Source of the DNA: Xylaria sp. FL1777
Lineage: Eukaryota > Ascomycota > Sordariomycetes > Xylariales > Xylariaceae
Direction of reading: 5' to 3'
Assembly (NCBI GenBank): GCA_022578965.1
Contig: MU400596.1
Location: 1 to 64,000, forward strand
Length of the DNA: 64,000 bases
Numbering within the stretch: position 1 is the first letter of the stretch; each line of letters begins with the position of its first letter. The notes below the pieces were generated by a model. The model saw only the letters and a list, made by a program, of their open reading frames with translations, had not been told where the DNA came from and made no database searches. Positions 61,130 through 64,000 of this stretch are shown here, piece by piece. The position numbers and the translations under genes were made by a program.

Positions 61130-63117
61130 TATAATATTTTAGTTATAATATTTTAGCTGCTTAACTTTAGCTTTAATAAAATCTTTATAAAAAATAACGT
61201 TTTATTACTTAATTATTTTTTATATTAATATTATATTTTTTACTAGTAAAATTAGCATTTTTTTATATATTAGTTTATATAAGCTATAATTATAATAGTA
61301 TATAAAAGTATAATCTGCTTATATTATTAAGTTTAAATATTTTAGCTAATTTTTTTTAGTTTTGTTTGTTATTTATATAAAGCTTTTTTTAATTAATTTA
61401 TAGCCTTTTTAATAAAGCTTTAAGCTTAAAAATAATAAGCTAAACTATAGTTTATTTTATAGCTTAAAATATTTACTGCGTTTTTTATTTCTTTTTTAAA
61501 TTTAAAGCTATTATTATATTTAATTTTAATAAAAACTTTATACTAAAATATGATTTTTTTTTTAATAAATTTAAATATTCTTAAAAAATTTATATGTTTT
61601 AAAAATTTAATTTTTAAATAAATTGTTATTTTACATTTTACTTTTATAATAGCTTTAAATTTATTGCTTAATAATATAATTTATATATTTATTACTTAAA
61701 AAACTAAAAAATCTAAAAAATAATTAAAATAGTATTTTTTAGTTTTTTTATTATTAGCAAATTTTTAATAATTAAAGCAACTAGTAATTATAATATAAAC
61801 GTTTTAATAAAAGCTTTTTTAGTAATATTTTTAAATTATTTGTTAAATTATAAATATTTAGCTTTTATATATTATTTTTTTATAGTTTTCTTTAATAATA
61901 ACTTTTTAGGTTTTTTTGTTATTAATAATTTTTTTTAGTATTTTTTTAAACTTTGCTTTTTTTTAAAAAGTAAACTTATTAACGAAAAATTTAAAAGCTT
62001 TTTTTTTAAAGTGTTTTTGCTTTTTTTTTATTGTAAGTTTTTTTAAAACTTGCTTAAAAATAAAATATTTAGCAATTTGCTTCCTTTTTTTGCTTTAATT
62101 TTTTTTTAAGTATAACAAAACTTTTATTTTTTAGTATATTAAGCTTTTAATTAATTAATTGCTTAATTTTTTATATATAATAATAATAGCTATTATATAT
62201 AATTAAAAATTAATAAAATCTTTTATATTTTTTTTTAATAATTATTTAATTTATTTAATAGCTTAAAAAGTTTTTTAAAAAGCTTATTAATAGCTATATA
62301 TTTTTTTAAAGCATATAATAAAATATAAAATTAAAAGTTTTTATATATGCTATTTATTTTGTTAATTAAGCATTTAGCAATACTAAAAATCCATTGTTTA
62401 ATTAAGCTATAAGAACTTTTATATTAGTTTTTAAATAAAACGTAATTTTATAAAAATAATTATGCAATTTTTAAAAAGTTTTAATAATAGCAAACTTTTT
62501 TAGCTTTATAACATTATATTTTTTTATAAAAGTTTTTTATGTTTTAAACTTATATTTAGCTAGCTTAATAAATTTATTAATTTTTTAACATAAAATAGCG
62601 CTTTAGCTAGTTTTAAAAGCATTAACTTTTAATTAAATAAGCTTTTTTATATAATTAAAAGTAATAAAAATAAAAGCTATTATAATAGCCTTTTAAACTT
62701 TTTTTATGGTTTTTTTTTGCGGTTTTTTAAAGCAAAACAGCTTATTTTTCTATAATAAAACTATTAATAATTTTATAATTATAGCATACTTTTAGATTTA
62801 TATTTAATAATATACTATTATTTCTAAAAAAAACTATATTTTTATAATGTTTTTATAAGTTTTTTACTTAAGAACTTTTATTATTTTTGCTTTTACTAGG
62901 CTTTTGCTATTAGTATTACATATATAGCTAATTATTTTAGTTATTTGTTTTGCTTATTTATTTTTAAGTATACTAGCTATAATTTTAGCTAATTTAAAAT
63001 TAAATAGTATAGCATTAAAATTTTTAAGATGTTTTAATATAAATTATTTAATATTTAAAGCAACTTTATAATTATTATATTTAATAATAAGTTTTTTAAT
63101 TATTATATTATTAAAAA

Positions 63118-63187
63118 GGCCTAGTGGCGCAGTGGCATATGCCTAGCTACTTCTTTTAAAGTTGTAGGTTTAAGTTCTGCTTAGTTT
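63118..63187 (+). other. tRNA-like head of SINE E3 with pol III A and B boxes
   Basis: The A box TGGCGCAGTGG (63125-63135) fits the consensus exactly. The B box GGTTTAAGTTC (63167-63177) has the C of GGTTC changed to T. A T arm forms from GTAGG (63164-63168), a 7-base loop TTTAAGT and TCTGC (63176-63180). The 7-base acceptor GGCCTAG pairs with TTAGTTT (63181-63187) at six of seven positions counting G-U. The D stem is GGC/GCC. The anticodon arm is short by about three bases; a CTTTTAA loop would read as Lys-UUU, but this is tentative. It is not a working tRNA; it would act as an internal RNA polymerase III promoter. Confidence 0.82.
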
Positions 63188-63467
63188 GCAGTTGCTTTGC
63201 TTTAGAGCAAAAGTTGGTTTGCTTTTAGCTTAGTTTAAACTGTATGCTTGCTATACTAAAGGCATAAAAATTAAGAGTTAAATAGTTAAGCTAAAAGTTC
63301 AGGGACTTTGCTTTTTTACTAGTGCAGTAACATAAGTAATTAACTTAGTGTACTAGCTACTATAAAAACAAGCAGCTTTAACTTTTGCTGCTAACGCTAT
63401 ATAAGCACTAGTTCTTTTATATAGCAAACAGCCCGTATTTTTAGCGTAATTAGAACTTAAAGCTTAC

Positions 63468-63483
63468 TGCTTAGCGCTAAGCA
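63468..63483. other. 16-bp palindrome conserved in all SINE E copies
   Basis: TGCTTAGCGCTAAGCA is a perfect palindrome. It is identical in E1 (21360-21375) and E2 (27191-27206) although the bases around it are mutated. Confidence 0.7.
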
Positions 63484-64000
63484 ATTTACAAAAAATATAG
63501 CGCTGTGTAATGCTTAAAATCTACTTAATACCATGTTGTTTACAGCTTGCAAAACCTAAAGCTAGCAAAAAAGCGCTCTTACTACTAATCAACAAAAAAC
63601 CTTTTTGTTAGCGCGCTGATTTTTATACCTCTGCATTATAAAGCAAAAGCGCTACTAACTTAGCATATAAGATTTAAAAGCGAAGTATTATGTAAAAAAA
63701 GCAGCAAATTAATAAAATCTGTAGCAAAACTGTTGCATACTTTACATATACAAGTAGTTTTCGCTCTAAAGAAGGTTTCCACTTATACAAAGTTTTACTA
63801 AATAACTACTAGCATAGCTAATAGGCTGTTTATCTAAGTAATACAAATTATTATATTATTAAAAAAAAGTTTATATTTTATTAGTAATATATTATATAAA
63901 ACTTTTAATAATACTTTTAAAAATTAAGCTATTAAATTTATTGCTTTTTATAAAAAAATAATTATTTAAAAAAAGCTTATTAATATAAAAAAAGCAATTA

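Larger units (their letters stand above)
63118..63845 (+). mobile_element. SINE E3, tRNA-headed, 728 bp, best preserved
   Basis: It is flanked by a 20-bp duplication, AATTATTATATTATTAAAAA, at 63098-63117 and 63846-63865; F copy 1 is uninterrupted there (46770-46800). The 5' 70 bases fold as a tRNA. The rest is a 580-base body without coding capacity, then a 3' domain shared with C and D, ending CTAAGTAATACAA. G+C is about 30% in a counted line, against 15-20% in the host repeat, so it is a late arrival. SINEs of 700 bases are long for tRNA-derived families. Confidence 0.88.
55335..64000. repeat. Large repeat F, copy 2 (runs off the window)
   Basis: It matches copy 1 from its start through the position equivalent to 46930, less the 38787-41236 segment. 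It is interrupted by element C3 and SINE E3; at both sites copy 1 shows the empty target, so the breakpoints are exact. The 3' end of F is not seen in this copy. Confidence 0.72.

Noticed and set aside
63118..63187. A functional tRNA gene
   Set aside because: The anticodon arm is short and mispaired, and the sequence is the head of a dispersed element found three times.

Overview
The window is an extremely AT-rich graveyard of transposable elements. Lines I counted by hand are 80-85% A+T in the old copies and about 70% A+T in the youngest. I find no intact gene: every coding relic carries many TAA/TAG stops where the families have Gln, Trp or Arg, and Asp/Glu codons have become Asn/Lys. C-to-T change on both strands, confined to multicopy DNA, is what repeat-induced point mutation (RIP) leaves in an AT isochore of a filamentous ascomycete. 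The element families (Ty3/gypsy chromovirus, Tad-like LINEs, tRNA-headed SINE) fit that. Species is not determinable.

Layout. 1-7795: two Ty3/gypsy chromovirus copies on +, the second lacking its 5' half, with LTRs at 4052-4545 and 7281-7795. 7796-16277: a Tad-like LINE ('B1'), then a 5'-truncated copy ('B3') split by element C1. 16319-17219: two palindrome-rich foldback elements (G1a, G1b). 17499-20613: inverted LINE fragment B4 split by element D1. 20993-21724: SINE E1. 21817-26499: second full LINE copy B2. 26824-27557: SINE E2. About 27571-33132: a different LINE ('J') with foldback elements G2 and G3 inside. 33133-36964: third gypsy copy, with its 5' LTR and gag but no pol, holding the truncated element C2. 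37900-49192 and 55335-64000: two copies of a large unclassified repeat F, carrying insertions G4, C3 and E3, with D2 at the edge of F1. 36965-37899 and 51419-55334 are unassigned.

How it fits together. Target-site duplications order the insertions: F, B, J and gypsy are old and heavily mutated; C, D and G sit inside them; E3, which still folds as a tRNA-like head with A and B boxes, is among the least mutated. The main novelty candidate is a group of three otherwise different elements: SINE E (about 730 bp), C (about 1.93 kb) and D (about 2.2 kb). They share a 3' terminal domain of about 75 bp ending AAGTAATACAA, followed by simple AT-rich tails and flanked by 13-20 bp duplications. This looks like one 3' recognition end, used by an unseen LINE, joined to different 5' bodies. 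The second is the G family: foldback elements with a consistent 7-bp target duplication.
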